Notes under the pieces: generated by a model
The model's input: only the letters and a program-made list of their open reading frames with translations
What the model was told of the DNA's origin: nothing
Database searches by the model: none
Assembly: GCF_036881715.1 (NCBI RefSeq)
Contig: NZ_JBAKBF010000002.1
Coordinates: 186,001-250,000 of the forward strand
DNA from: Pannonibacter anstelovis
GTDB lineage: Bacteria > Pseudomonadota > Alphaproteobacteria > Rhizobiales > Stappiaceae
Direction of reading: 5' to 3'
DNA length: 64,000 nt
Translations under genes and position numbers: made by a program
Shown: piece after piece, positions 7,991 through 15,636 of the stretch
How the letters are laid out: each line of letters starts with the position of its first letter
Position numbering within the stretch: position 1 is the first letter of the stretch

Positions 7991-8995
7991 ATGACGACAC
8001 TCATCACCGGCGGCGCCGGCTATATCGGCAGCCACATGGCTCATTGCCTGGTGCGGGCGGGGGAGAAGGTTGTGGTGCTCGACAATCTCACCACCGGCTT
8101 TGGTTGGGCGCTGCCGGCCGAAGCGCAGCTGGTTGTGGGGGATGTGGCCGATGCCGGACTGGTGGGCCGCCTGCTGGCGGATCAGGCGATAGAGGCGGTG
8201 ATCCATTTCGCCGGATCGGTCATCGTGCCGGAATCGGTCTCTGATCCGCTTAAATATTACCGCAACAACACCTCCGCCTCGCGCAGCCTGATCGAGGCCT
8301 GTGTCACGGCGGGGGTGGACAAGTTCATCTTTTCCTCCACGGCCGCCGTCTATGGCGATCCGCTCAGCGTGCCAGTCCCGGAGGACGCGCCGCTGGTGCC
8401 GCTGTCGCCCTACGGTATGTCCAAGCTGATGACGGAACTGATGCTGAAGGATGTCAGCGCCGCGCATGACTTCCGCTACACGGCGCTGCGCTATTTCAAT
8501 GTGGCAGGGGCTGATCCGCAGGGCGCGACGGGGCAGAGCACGCCGCAGGCGACGCATCTCATCAAGGTGGCCTGCGAGACGGCGCTTGGCCAGAGGCCGC
8601 AGATGAGCCTGTTCGGCAGTGATTATGACACGGTGGATGGCACGGCGGTGCGTGACTATATCCATGTGAGCGACTTGGTTGAGGCGCACCGGCTGGCGCT
8701 TTTGCGCCTGCGCGATGGCGGGGCCAGCGCGGTGATGAACTGCGGCTATGGCGAGGGCTATTCCGTGCGTCAGGTCATTGAAACGGTGAAGGCCGTTTCG
8801 GGCATTGATTTCAAGGTGGAGGAAGCCCCGCGCCGGGCGGGCGATTCGCCGAAGGTGGTGGCAGACAGCGCCCGCGCCCGGCAGGAACTGGGCTGGCAGC
8901 CGAAATACAATGATCTTGAGCTGATCGTCCGCCATGCTTTCGCCTGGGAGGAGAAGCTGAAGGCCCGCCGTGTCAATTCGCTACAGGAGGGGTGA
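7991..8995 (+). CDS. galE: UDP-glucose 4-epimerase
   Basis: A 334-residue member of the extended short-chain dehydrogenase family that interconverts UDP-glucose and UDP-galactose with tightly bound NAD, feeding galactose into surface polysaccharide. The nucleotide-binding motif GGAGYIGSH is at residues 7-15 and the catalytic YxxxK appears as YGMSK, preceded by SSTAAVYG with the catalytic Ser/Thr. RYFNVAGA and the C-terminal GYSVRQVIE segments match GalE. The ATG at 7991 is chosen because AGGAAAG sits just upstream and the protein then begins directly with the Rossmann strand; an upstream in-frame start would add an unconserved leader. Length is typical. Confidence 0.93.
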   Translation: MTTLITGGAGYIGSHMAHCLVRAGEKVVVLDNLTTGFGWALPAEAQLVVGDVADAGLVGRLLADQAIEAVIHFAGSVIVPESVSDPLKYYRNNTSASRSLIEACVTAGVDKFIFSSTAAVYGDPLSVPVPEDAPLVPLSPYGMSKLMTELMLKDVSAAHDFRYTALRYFNVAGADPQGATGQSTPQATHLIKVACETALGQRPQMSLFGSDYDTVDGTAVRDYIHVSDLVEAHRLALLRLRDGGASAVMNCGYGEGYSVRQVIETVKAVSGIDFKVEEAPRRAGDSPKVVADSARARQELGWQPKYNDLELIVRHAFAWEEKLKARRVNSLQEG

Positions 8996-9077
8996 CCGGA
9001 GGCTCCGGAACGCATCAGGCCTTCCGGTGCTGCTGCATCATTCCTTGAAATTGCTCACGCACTTTGCGGCTTGACCT

Positions 9078-9112
9078 GCGCCCGGTAAGGCAGGCTCACC
9101 GGGCGCTTGTGT
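9078..9112 (+). terminator. terminator hairpin after galE
   Basis: Perfect 9-bp arms GCGCCCGGT and ACCGGGCGC, followed by TTGTGT, lie 83 bases after the galE stop and before the oppositely oriented spike gene, so it may serve both strands. Confidence 0.6.
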
Positions 9113-9140
9113 AAATGGGCCGCCGCCGCAGCATACCAGA

Positions 9141-10229
9141 TCACCGCCTGCCCACAGCCGTGATCAGAGGCGCTGCGCCAAACGGGCTTTCCGGCACGGA
9201 CAGCCCGGCCGGGCCTGCGGCTGTGGCGGCGCTTGTGTCCAGCGTCAGCGTTGCACCGGTTCCGGCAGTCAGCGTCACACTGCGGGTGCCTTGCGGCAGA
9301 TGCAGGGTGAGCGCGTCCGCCGGCCGCGAAACAGGGCTGCCGCGCGTCGGCACCGGGGCGGCTAGCCCCCGCGCGGCCAGGTTCGCAGCGGGCGAAAGCT
9401 CCAGATGCGCGCCGGCGATCCGCAAGGTCAGGTCAAAAGCGCCGGAAAGGGTCAGTTCCAGCCCGAATCTGAGGCGCGACGTCCCGCTGTTCTGGACCGT
9501 CCAGTTCTTGCTGAAGTGCGCAAGCTCCAGCGCCATGGCGGCGGGCGGGACGACGGTTTCGATCTGCTTTGTGAGATAGACATTGCCCGCGGCCAGTTCT
9601 GTCAGGCGCAAGCGGCAGGTGACGTTGCCGAGGCTGCCGGCCGCAAGCACCAGGTTCACGTTGCTGAGAACTGCCGCGCTGCTGCCCGCTGTGATGCCTA
9701 GGTGCTGGTCTTCGGCATTGGAAAAGAAAAGCTGCAGGTCCGTGGCGGTGGAATTGCCCCAGAAGCGGACATCCACGTAAGGAAGGCTGCCAAAGCTGCC
9801 TTTGGCGGTGATCCGGGCCCGGATGGCGGAGCCATCCACCCGGGATTGCCCCCAGCTGCCGGGCAGTCCGTTCAATGTATCGGTGGTGGAAAGGCTTGCC
9901 CCGGTCCCGGTGGTGTCCGCAATGGCATTGCTGACCACCGGAGAGAGAAACAGGCCAAGGTCCGTGCGGGCAGGCACATGGGCGGCAAAACCCTGATAGC
10001 TGCCGGCACTGTCAGGGGCCAGGGCTTCGCCGCCGCGCGTCAGGCTGAAGGCGGCGGCCGGGGTGATGCTGCGCCCGCCAGCCATATAGCGGTGCTTTCG
10101 AAAATCGGCGGCATAAAGCGCCCCGCGCGGCCACCAGCCGCTGCCCTGCTGCGGGGCGGCAAGGCCAAGGCCCAGCATCGGCGCCAGGCAAAGGCTGGGT
10201 GCCGCGAGAGAGGGGGCGGCGGGGCTCAC
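9141..10229 (-). CDS. phage/GTA head-spike-like structural protein (GhsB-like)
   Basis: A 362-residue protein starting at a GTG that overlaps the stop of the gene before it (GTGA), so translation of the two is probably coupled. It is rich in Ala, Gly, Ser, Thr and Leu with beta-strand-like alternation, has few charged residues, and contains LYAADFRKHRYMAGG near its N-terminus. This composition is that of tail-fibre or head-spike proteins with jelly-roll, carbohydrate-binding folds. In Rhodobacter capsulatus the GTA head spike is encoded by an adjacent pair (rcc01079 base, rcc01080 fibre); the gene upstream here clearly resembles the base. The assignment of this protein rests on that context and on composition, not on a recognised motif. 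Confidence 0.55.
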   Translation of the reverse strand: MSPAAPSLAAPSLCLAPMLGLGLAAPQQGSGWWPRGALYAADFRKHRYMAGGRSITPAAAFSLTRGGEALAPDSAGSYQGFAAHVPARTDLGLFLSPVVSNAIADTTGTGASLSTTDTLNGLPGSWGQSRVDGSAIRARITAKGSFGSLPYVDVRFWGNSTATDLQLFFSNAEDQHLGITAGSSAAVLSNVNLVLAAGSLGNVTCRLRLTELAAGNVYLTKQIETVVPPAAMALELAHFSKNWTVQNSGTSRLRFGLELTLSGAFDLTLRIAGAHLELSPAANLAARGLAAPVPTRGSPVSRPADALTLHLPQGTRSVTLTAGTGATLTLDTSAATAAGPAGLSVPESPFGAAPLITAVGRR

Positions 10230-10489
10230 AGCAGGCCGACCAGGCCGGAGGCGGTGGTGCCGGTGGCCTTCACGGCCGTGGCGCGCAGCGGCAACAGGCT
10301 GCCATCGGGCACATTGGTGAAGGTGATCGCCGCGCCGCTGCGCAAGGTCAGGGCGAGCGAGCCGCCGGTGCCGACATAGAGTGCGCGCACCACTTCACTC
10401 AATGCGGCGCTGTCACTTGGGGTGATGGAAAAACCGTGGCTTGCGGGGGCGGTCAGGCCGGCGCCGTGGCTGTCAAAGCGGTCCGTCAT
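10226..10489 (-). CDS. head-spike base protein, Rcc01079 (GhsA) family
   Basis: An 87-residue protein beginning MTDRFDSHGAGLTAPASHGF and ending with ATGTTASGLVGLL. This matches the family named spike base protein RCAP_Rcc01079: short, with a SALYVG-like ALYVGTGGSLALTL strand and a TFTNVPDGSLLPLRA strand. In gene transfer agents it forms the base of the head spikes that bind capsule on recipient cells. The ATG at 10489 has a strong AAGGAGA site seven bases upstream. No capsid, portal, terminase or tail gene is present in the window, so this pair is unlinked from any structural cluster here. It may still act in trans for a GTA or prophage elsewhere. Confidence 0.72.
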   Translation of the reverse strand: MTDRFDSHGAGLTAPASHGFSITPSDSAALSEVVRALYVGTGGSLALTLRSGAAITFTNVPDGSLLPLRATAVKATGTTASGLVGLL

Positions 10490-10776
10490 CGCATCTGTCT
10501 CCTTCTGCCAAGGCTGCCGATGCTGGCGCATCACGCCTCGACCTTGCTGCAGGCTGCGCCTGCTGGGAGACCAGAATAGGTGCGCCGCACGAGGCGGGGA
10601 TAAACAGCTGGCAGCGTGACGCTGGCACGCCGCAGAGCGCAGACAGGCTGGCCATCTGGGCCGCCCAGGACAGGGGGTGATACTGGCCGGAACGGCGCCA
10701 CAAGAATTTGCGATGATTTTCAGGTGTTTGCAGGCGCCGTTTTCCGGCGGGCTTCGGCAAAACTAGCGAAAACGGA

Positions 10777-10851
10777 TGGCTGGGGCGGGAGGATTCGAAC
10801 CTCCGAATGTCGGTACCAAAAACCGATGCCTTACCACTTGGCGACGCCCCA
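10777..10851 (-). tRNA. tRNA-Gln (TTG anticodon)
   Basis: Reading leftward, the 7-bp acceptor TGGGGCG pairs with CGCCCCA, followed by discriminator G and an encoded CCA. The anticodon stem TCGGT/ACCGA encloses loop TTTTGGT with anticodon TTG (glutamine). The T arm contains GGTTCGAATCC. All four arms fold. The 3' end points toward the head-spike pair. Confidence 0.95.
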
Positions 10852-11164
10852 GAATGAGGAACAGGCGGTGTCTCGCCGTGCCTCAGGCGCGCTGTATGCC
10901 TCAAGCCCGGCGCGGGCGCAAGTCTTCCGGTAAAACACCTGCCACACATCCACATGATGCGTCAGACCGGATTCTGTGACACGGTGCAGACCGGACAAGG
11001 ACTTATCCACTGCGCCGGGGTGCTTTGTGGAGCACTGGCAAACTTTCTTTGCCGATGTGCGAGAGGGGGCTTGCGGGGCAAAAAAAGCGGTGCTAATACC
11101 CGCCACATCGACGGGGCAGCGCCCCGGCGGTTCCCGGCCCGGGTTTCCCGGTGCTCGACTGGAT
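10852..11164. other. spacer between tRNA-Gln and tRNA-Pro, no gene seen
   Basis: About 310 bases without a convincing coding frame. The promoter of tRNA-Pro must lie near its right end and that of tRNA-Gln at its left end, but I cannot define the boxes. Confidence 0.4.
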
Positions 11165-11241
11165 CGGAGTGTAGCGCAGCCTGGTAGCGCACCTCGTTCG
11201 GGACGAGGGGGTCGAGTGTTCGAATCACTCCACTCCGACCA
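11165..11241 (+). tRNA. tRNA-Pro (CGG anticodon)
   Basis: Acceptor CGGAGTG pairs with CACTCCG, followed by A and an encoded CCA. The anticodon stem CCTCG/CGAGG encloses TTCGGGA with anticodon CGG (proline). D-loop GCCTGGTAGC and T-loop GTTCGAATC are standard. A small inverted repeat CCGCCC-AA-GGGCGG at 11274-11287 may end the transcript. Confidence 0.96.
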
Positions 11242-11524
11242 TCCAGTTTTTCTTCCGAAAATCAGACAGATAACCGCCCAAGGGCGGAGTCGTATACTCG
11301 TTTACGGGCGCAGGTTTGCGCCGCCATTCAGGATAACTGCGCTTTGAGCCGGATGGCACCGCACGCCTCACGGGTCCGGGCGCAAGGCCGGGACGGCGCG
11401 GAGTTCGCCTGCACGTTCAGCCTGCCTCACTTCCGGATCCCGGATACCAAGCACCTGCAAAGCAAAAGGCCGGAGACATGCGCCCCCGGCCTTGCATATT
11501 TTGTCTCAGGCGGGCCTGAAAGGA

Positions 11525-12010
11525 TCAGAGCGCTTCCAGCATGGCGGCGGCGCCGGAAACGGTTGCCTGGCCGGGGGCGTCTTCCACGTTGAGTGCGGTA
11601 ACAACGCCGTCCTTGGCGATGAGGGCGAAACGCTTGGAACGGATACCCATGCCGAAACCGGAGGCGTCCAGCTCAAGGCCCAGTTCCTTCACATAGGAGG
11701 CGCTGCCATCGGCGAGGAAGAGGATCTTGTCACCGGCGCTGGTGGCCTTCTTCCAGGCGTCCATGACGAACATGTCATTGACAGAAACCACGGCAATGGT
11801 GTCCACGCCCTTGGCCTTGAAGGCATCGAAATGCTCGACGAAACCCGGCAGGTGATTCATGTGGCAGGTCGGGGTGAAGGCGCCCGGCACACCGAACAGG
11901 ACAACGGTCTTGCCGTTGAAGATGTCGCTGGCCTTCATCTCCACCGGGCCGTCGCCGCCGATGACCTTGAATACGCCGTCCGGCAGACGGTCGCCAATCT
12001 TGATGCTCAT
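11525..12010 (-). CDS. peroxiredoxin (Prx5 / AhpE-like, glutaredoxin-type reductant)
   Basis: A 161-residue thiol peroxidase that reduces hydrogen peroxide and alkyl hydroperoxides in the cytosol. The peroxidatic Cys is C49 in PGAFTPTCHMNHLPGF, the signature of the Prx5 subfamily; the rest (VVSVNDMFVMDAWKK and FLADGSASYVKELGL) also matches. No second obvious resolving Cys is present, which fits a 1-Cys or glutaredoxin-recycled enzyme. The ATG at 12010 has GGAGAG upstream; an earlier in-frame ATG adds an unconserved leader. It stands alone, with no adjacent OxyR-type regulator. Confidence 0.93.
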   Translation of the reverse strand: MSIKIGDRLPDGVFKVIGGDGPVEMKASDIFNGKTVVLFGVPGAFTPTCHMNHLPGFVEHFDAFKAKGVDTIAVVSVNDMFVMDAWKKATSAGDKILFLADGSASYVKELGLELDASGFGMGIRSKRFALIAKDGVVTALNVEDAPGQATVSGAAAMLEAL

Positions 12011-12121
12011 CCGGATCTCTCCACGTCCAAATAAAGTCGCTTGAGGCACGCCGCAGCTCGGAAGTGCAAAAGCGGGCCGCCCTTCGACATAGGATCATAT
12101 GCTGGCGCCGTCGAGCCTTTT

Positions 12122-13000
12122 TCAGCGTTCGGCAGGATCGTTTGTCCGCCGGATGCTGCGGCTTCTGCTGTCAATCTCATAGGTTGCCTCGGCAGCTCCC
12201 GCGTCCGTCACGAGCACGAGGCGCAGGGGCAGGGCCTCTTCCGGCCCGCTCAATCCCTTCAGGGAGAGGCTCCAGCGGGCGGTGCTGCCGTTGCGCTCGC
12301 CCGGTTTGGGCAAGCCATTGGCGGAATCTGCCCCGCCTTCGGCGAAGAGATCTGCCGTAACAGCGTCTCCTACATCGGCGGTGATATCGAGTTTCAGCGC
12401 GGTCTTGCCTTCCCGGAAACTGAAGCCGGTCAAGCGCGGGCCTTCAGTCTCTTGCATCGGAACGGGCAGTGCAGCCCGCGCCGTGTTGATGAGCCGGGCG
12501 GCAATGCGGTCCGGCTGCGGGTCGGAAGCCAGATCCAGCGAGAACAGCGCTTCCGCGGGCACACAGATTTTATTGCAGACTCCAAAGAAGGCCTTGGCCT
12601 GCAGCTTGAGTGGCTTTTCCGCCGCTTCAGGCATCAGCCGCAGGGGCATGAGCACGCCGCTCGTGTAGACAATCGACTGGCTGAAACCGTCGTCATAGCG
12701 TTCAGGGGCAGGGAAGGAGAGGGTACCATGCGCCAGGTTCGCGCTTCCCTCATAGCTCAGTTCCAGCGGAATGCCCGTCTCGCCCGGATAACGCCAATAG
12801 GTGTGCCACTCAGGGTCCAGGGCGATTTCAAGGCCTGCCTCATAGCTGCCATCCGGGGCCTTGCCAGCCACCACCAGCCGGACGGCACCTCCCTCCACCA
12901 TCTGCCACTCGGTAATGAGGGCACTCGCGGGGGCCGTTCCTGCCAGCAGCAGGACAGAGCAGGGCACTGCAAGGCGCTGTGCTGCAAAGCGAAGGAACAT
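12122..13000 (-). CDS. secreted protein with DsbD-alpha-like (DsbC/ScsB N-terminal) domain
   Basis: About 292 residues with a signal peptide (hydrophobic core AVPCSVLLLAG, likely cleavage after APASA). The mature part resembles the periplasmic alpha domain of DsbD/ScsB: WHTYWRYPGETGIPLEL early on, then the redox pair in GVCNKICVPAE. In full-length DsbD this domain passes electrons from a membrane module to periplasmic thiols, but here neither the transmembrane nor the thioredoxin domain follows. Such stand-alone copies occur in many alphaproteobacteria; the partner is unknown. The start is uncertain: ATG 13000 gives the cleanest signal peptide, ATG 13033 is an alternative, and neither has a good Shine-Dalgarno. 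Confidence 0.78.
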   Translation of the reverse strand: MFLRFAAQRLAVPCSVLLLAGTAPASALITEWQMVEGGAVRLVVAGKAPDGSYEAGLEIALDPEWHTYWRYPGETGIPLELSYEGSANLAHGTLSFPAPERYDDGFSQSIVYTSGVLMPLRLMPEAAEKPLKLQAKAFFGVCNKICVPAEALFSLDLASDPQPDRIAARLINTARAALPVPMQETEGPRLTGFSFREGKTALKLDITADVGDAVTADLFAEGGADSANGLPKPGERNGSTARWSLSLKGLSGPEEALPLRLVLVTDAGAAEATYEIDSRSRSIRRTNDPAER

Positions 13001-13205
13001 TGCGGTCTGATTTTGGGGCTGACGTGAAGACATAGTCCAGGTGATAGCGCAAAGCCTGCCCCGCGTCCTCCCCTTCAGTGGTTGCAGGGCGCTCATAACT
13101 CTGTGAACGCAGCAAAAATTGCCGGTGCCGAGAGCGTCAAGCAAGTTAACAAATCACTTCGCAGCAGGTAATCTCGACAGGGGTGCAATGCAAAAGGGAG
13201 GCTGC

Positions 13206-13802
13206 ATGACACAAGGTTCGGACACAGGCTGGCTCGACGGGCAGTTTCTGATTGCCATGCCGAACATGCCTGACAGCCGGTTTGCCCACACTGTCATCTA
13301 TCTCTGTGCTCACTCTTCTGAAGGGGCGATGGGGCTGATCATCAATCAGCCATCCACGAGCCTCTCCGTTGCCGATCTCCTGGTGCAGCTCAACATCGTG
13401 CCGGAAGGCCAGTCGATCCGCCTGCCCAATGCCTTGCGCGGTATGAGCGTCTATCGCGGCGGTCCGGTAGAGACCGAGCGCGGTTTTGTGTTGCATTCCG
13501 ATGATTTTCAGCTGGAAAGCTCCACCTTGCCCATACAGGACGGAATCTGCCTGACGGCAACGATGGACATTCTGAAGGCGCTGGCCGAAGGGCGTGGACC
13601 GGCGCAGGCGATGCTGGCGCTGGGCTACGCCGGCTGGGCGCCCGGGCAGCTGGAGCAGGAGATCCAGTCCAACGGCTGGCTGACCGGCCCCGCCGATCCG
13701 TCGATTCTATTTGATGCCGAAATCGCCACCAAATGGCAGCGGGCAATGTGGCAGATCGGCGTTGATCCTTCCATGCTCTCCGGCGATGCCGGTCATGCCT
13801 GA
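13206..13802 (+). CDS. YqgE/AlgH family protein
   Basis: A 198-residue conserved protein of unknown biochemical function. YqgE/AlgH features are clear: FLIAMPNMPDSRFAHTVIYLC at the start, GAMGLIINQP, VYRGGPVETERGFVLHS, and LGYAGWAPGQLEQEI toward the C-terminus. AlgH was linked to alginate regulation in Pseudomonas, but the family is widespread and its role is not settled. The ATG at 13206 is preceded by AAAAGGGAGG at ideal spacing, so upstream in-frame ATGs are rejected. The gene lies divergent from the DsbD-alpha-like gene; their promoters share 13001-13205. Confidence 0.92.
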   Translation: MTQGSDTGWLDGQFLIAMPNMPDSRFAHTVIYLCAHSSEGAMGLIINQPSTSLSVADLLVQLNIVPEGQSIRLPNALRGMSVYRGGPVETERGFVLHSDDFQLESSTLPIQDGICLTATMDILKALAEGRGPAQAMLALGYAGWAPGQLEQEIQSNGWLTGPADPSILFDAEIATKWQRAMWQIGVDPSMLSGDAGHA

Positions 13803-13859
13803 CGCCCTGCCGTGCGCCTGCCAGCCATGCTGAGCAGGGCGGGCAGGTGTTCTCAAATG

Positions 13860-13883
13860 CAGTTTGCGCGCCTTGGCAAACTG
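13860..13883. promoter_or_regulatory. perfect 8-bp inverted repeat upstream of thrC
   Basis: CAGTTTGC and GCAAACTG flank an 8-base spacer, between the yqgE stop and the thrC start (120 bases before it). It may be a regulator site or a weak terminator hairpin of yqgE; there is no T-run. Confidence 0.35.
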
Positions 13884-14002
13884 TCTTATGGGTCATGGTC
13901 CCGGGACGCCCGTCCCGCCGAAGATCAAACGCCTGTTGACTGCGCCCGCCGCAAATTGGCCGGGGCGCAGGACTGTAGCCAGACATAAAGGGATCCGGCG
14001 CG

Positions 14003-15409
14003 GTGAGATATGTCAGTACGCGTGGTGACGCACCTGTTCTCGATTTCGCAGATGTTCTTCTTCAGGGCCTTGCCCGTGACGGCGGGCTTTACCTGCCCGA
14101 GACCTGGCCGCAGTTTGACGCCAAAACCATCGCAGGCTTTGCCGGCAAGTCCTATCAGGATGTCGCCTTCGAGGTGATCCGCCCCTTCACCGGCGGCACC
14201 ATCAAGGACGCTGATCTCAAGCGCATGATCGATGAGGCCTATGCCACGTTCCGCCATCCGGCTGTGACGCCGCTGGTACAGATCGCACCGAACCGTTTCG
14301 TGCTGGAGCTGTTCCACGGCCCGACGCTGGCCTTCAAGGACGTGGCCATGCAGCTGCTGGGCCGGCTGATGGACCATGTGCTGGCGGAGCGCAACCAGCG
14401 CGCCACCATCGTTGGCGCCACGTCCGGCGACACGGGCGGGGCGGCCATCGAGGCCTTCCGCGGCCGCGAGCGCACGGACGTGTTCATCCTCTTCCCGGAA
14501 GGGCGCGTGTCCGACGTGCAGCGCCGCCAGATGACGACGCCCACGGAAGCCAATGTTCATGCACTGGCGGTGGAAGGCAATTTCGATGATTGCCAGGCCA
14601 TCGTGAAGGGCATGTTCAACCACTTCGATTTCCGTGATCGGGTGGGCCTGTCGGGCGTGAACTCGATCAACTGGGCGCGCATTCTGGCGCAGATCGTCTA
14701 TTACTTCGTGGCTGGCGTTGCCGTTGGCGCGCCGCACCGCCCGGTGTCCTTCACCGTGCCGACCGGCAATTTCGGCGATATTTTTGCAGGCTACGCTGCC
14801 ATGCGCATGGGCATGCCGGTGGACAAGCTGGTGATTGCCACCAACCGCAACGACATTCTGGTGCGCACGCTGGAAACGGGCCGTTATGAGATGCGCGGCG
14901 TCTCGGCGACCATTTCCCCGTCCATGGACATCCAGATCTCGTCCAACTTCGAGCGCCTTCTGGCGGAAATGCATGGCCGCGACGGGGCCAGCGTGAAGGC
15001 CATGATGGGCAGCCTCTCCCAGTCCGGCAGCTTCACCATTGGTGATGTCCCGCTCGCAGAGATGCGCAAGCTCTTTGCAGCAGGCCGCTGCGGCGAGGAT
15101 CAGACCGCTGCCACGATCGCCCGTACGCATGCGGAAACCGGCTACCTTCTTGATCCGCATACCGCCATCGGCGTGCATGTGGCGGAGGAGCTGGGAGACA
15201 GTGAAGCGCCGATGATTGTGCTGGGGACGGCCCATCCGGCCAAGTTCCCCGCTGCCGTCAAGGCCGCCAGCGGTGTCTACCCGGCGCTGCCCGAACAGCT
15301 GGAGCCGATGATGACCGCGACGGAGCGCCAGAGCGTGCTGCCGGCGGATCTGGGCGCCATCGAGCGCCATGTCGAGGAAAACGCGCGCGCCGTGAAAGGC
15401 ACGGCCTGA
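14003..15409 (+). CDS. thrC: threonine synthase
   Basis: A 468-residue PLP enzyme that converts O-phosphohomoserine to threonine, the last step of threonine synthesis. It is of the longer (class II, ThrC1/yeast-like) type, starting MRYVSTRGDAPVLDF. The PLP lysine is in GPTLAFKDVAMQLLG near residue 110, and VGATSGDTGGAAIEAF and FTVPTGNFGDIFAGY are the phosphate-cup segments. A GTG start at 14003 is used because the conserved N-terminus begins there. The upstream kinase thrB lies 7 kb away on the other strand rather than in the same operon. A strong terminator follows directly. Confidence 0.95.
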   Translation: MRYVSTRGDAPVLDFADVLLQGLARDGGLYLPETWPQFDAKTIAGFAGKSYQDVAFEVIRPFTGGTIKDADLKRMIDEAYATFRHPAVTPLVQIAPNRFVLELFHGPTLAFKDVAMQLLGRLMDHVLAERNQRATIVGATSGDTGGAAIEAFRGRERTDVFILFPEGRVSDVQRRQMTTPTEANVHALAVEGNFDDCQAIVKGMFNHFDFRDRVGLSGVNSINWARILAQIVYYFVAGVAVGAPHRPVSFTVPTGNFGDIFAGYAAMRMGMPVDKLVIATNRNDILVRTLETGRYEMRGVSATISPSMDIQISSNFERLLAEMHGRDGASVKAMMGSLSQSGSFTIGDVPLAEMRKLFAAGRCGEDQTAATIARTHAETGYLLDPHTAIGVHVAEELGDSEAPMIVLGTAHPAKFPAAVKAASGVYPALPEQLEPMMTATERQSVLPADLGAIERHVEENARAVKGTA

Positions 15410-15419
15410 AACTGATGCG

Positions 15420-15450
15420 GAAAGGGGCGCAGAATGCTTGCGCCCCTTTC
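15420..15450 (+). terminator. thrC terminator
   Basis: Perfect 12-bp stem GAAAGGGGCGCA / TGCGCCCCTTTC with a 7-base loop, 10 bases after the thrC stop, followed by TGCTTG. The A-rich left edge gives it some activity on the other strand too. Confidence 0.75.
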
Positions 15451-15636
15451 TGCTTGAGCTGCCATCTGGCCGTGCCCTAGGGTATGTGTCACAAGAATGA
15501 CAAGGGCTGGCAAAGGCCCGCAAGCCGTGAAACAGTATTGCCGCAGCCGGAGCGCCGGAATGCCTGAGGGCAGGAGGGCTGAAACGAGGGCAGGTGCGCC
15601 GCGCCGCCCGCTCCTCTGTGAGCCCGGGAGGACCGC

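Noticed and set aside
5397..9112. The two similar hairpins (5397, 9078) as ends of a mobile element
   Set aside because: Similarity is limited to about 20 bases, there is no transposase between them, and each sits where a terminator is expected.
9000..10851. Head-spike pair as a prophage integrated at tRNA-Gln
   Set aside because: The 3' end of tRNA-Gln does face the pair, but I find no second copy of the tRNA end on the far side, no integrase, and no other phage genes.
13925..15523. A ~530-codon frame opposite thrC
   Set aside because: Same reason: shadow of threonine synthase, His/Arg-rich, no recognisable domain.
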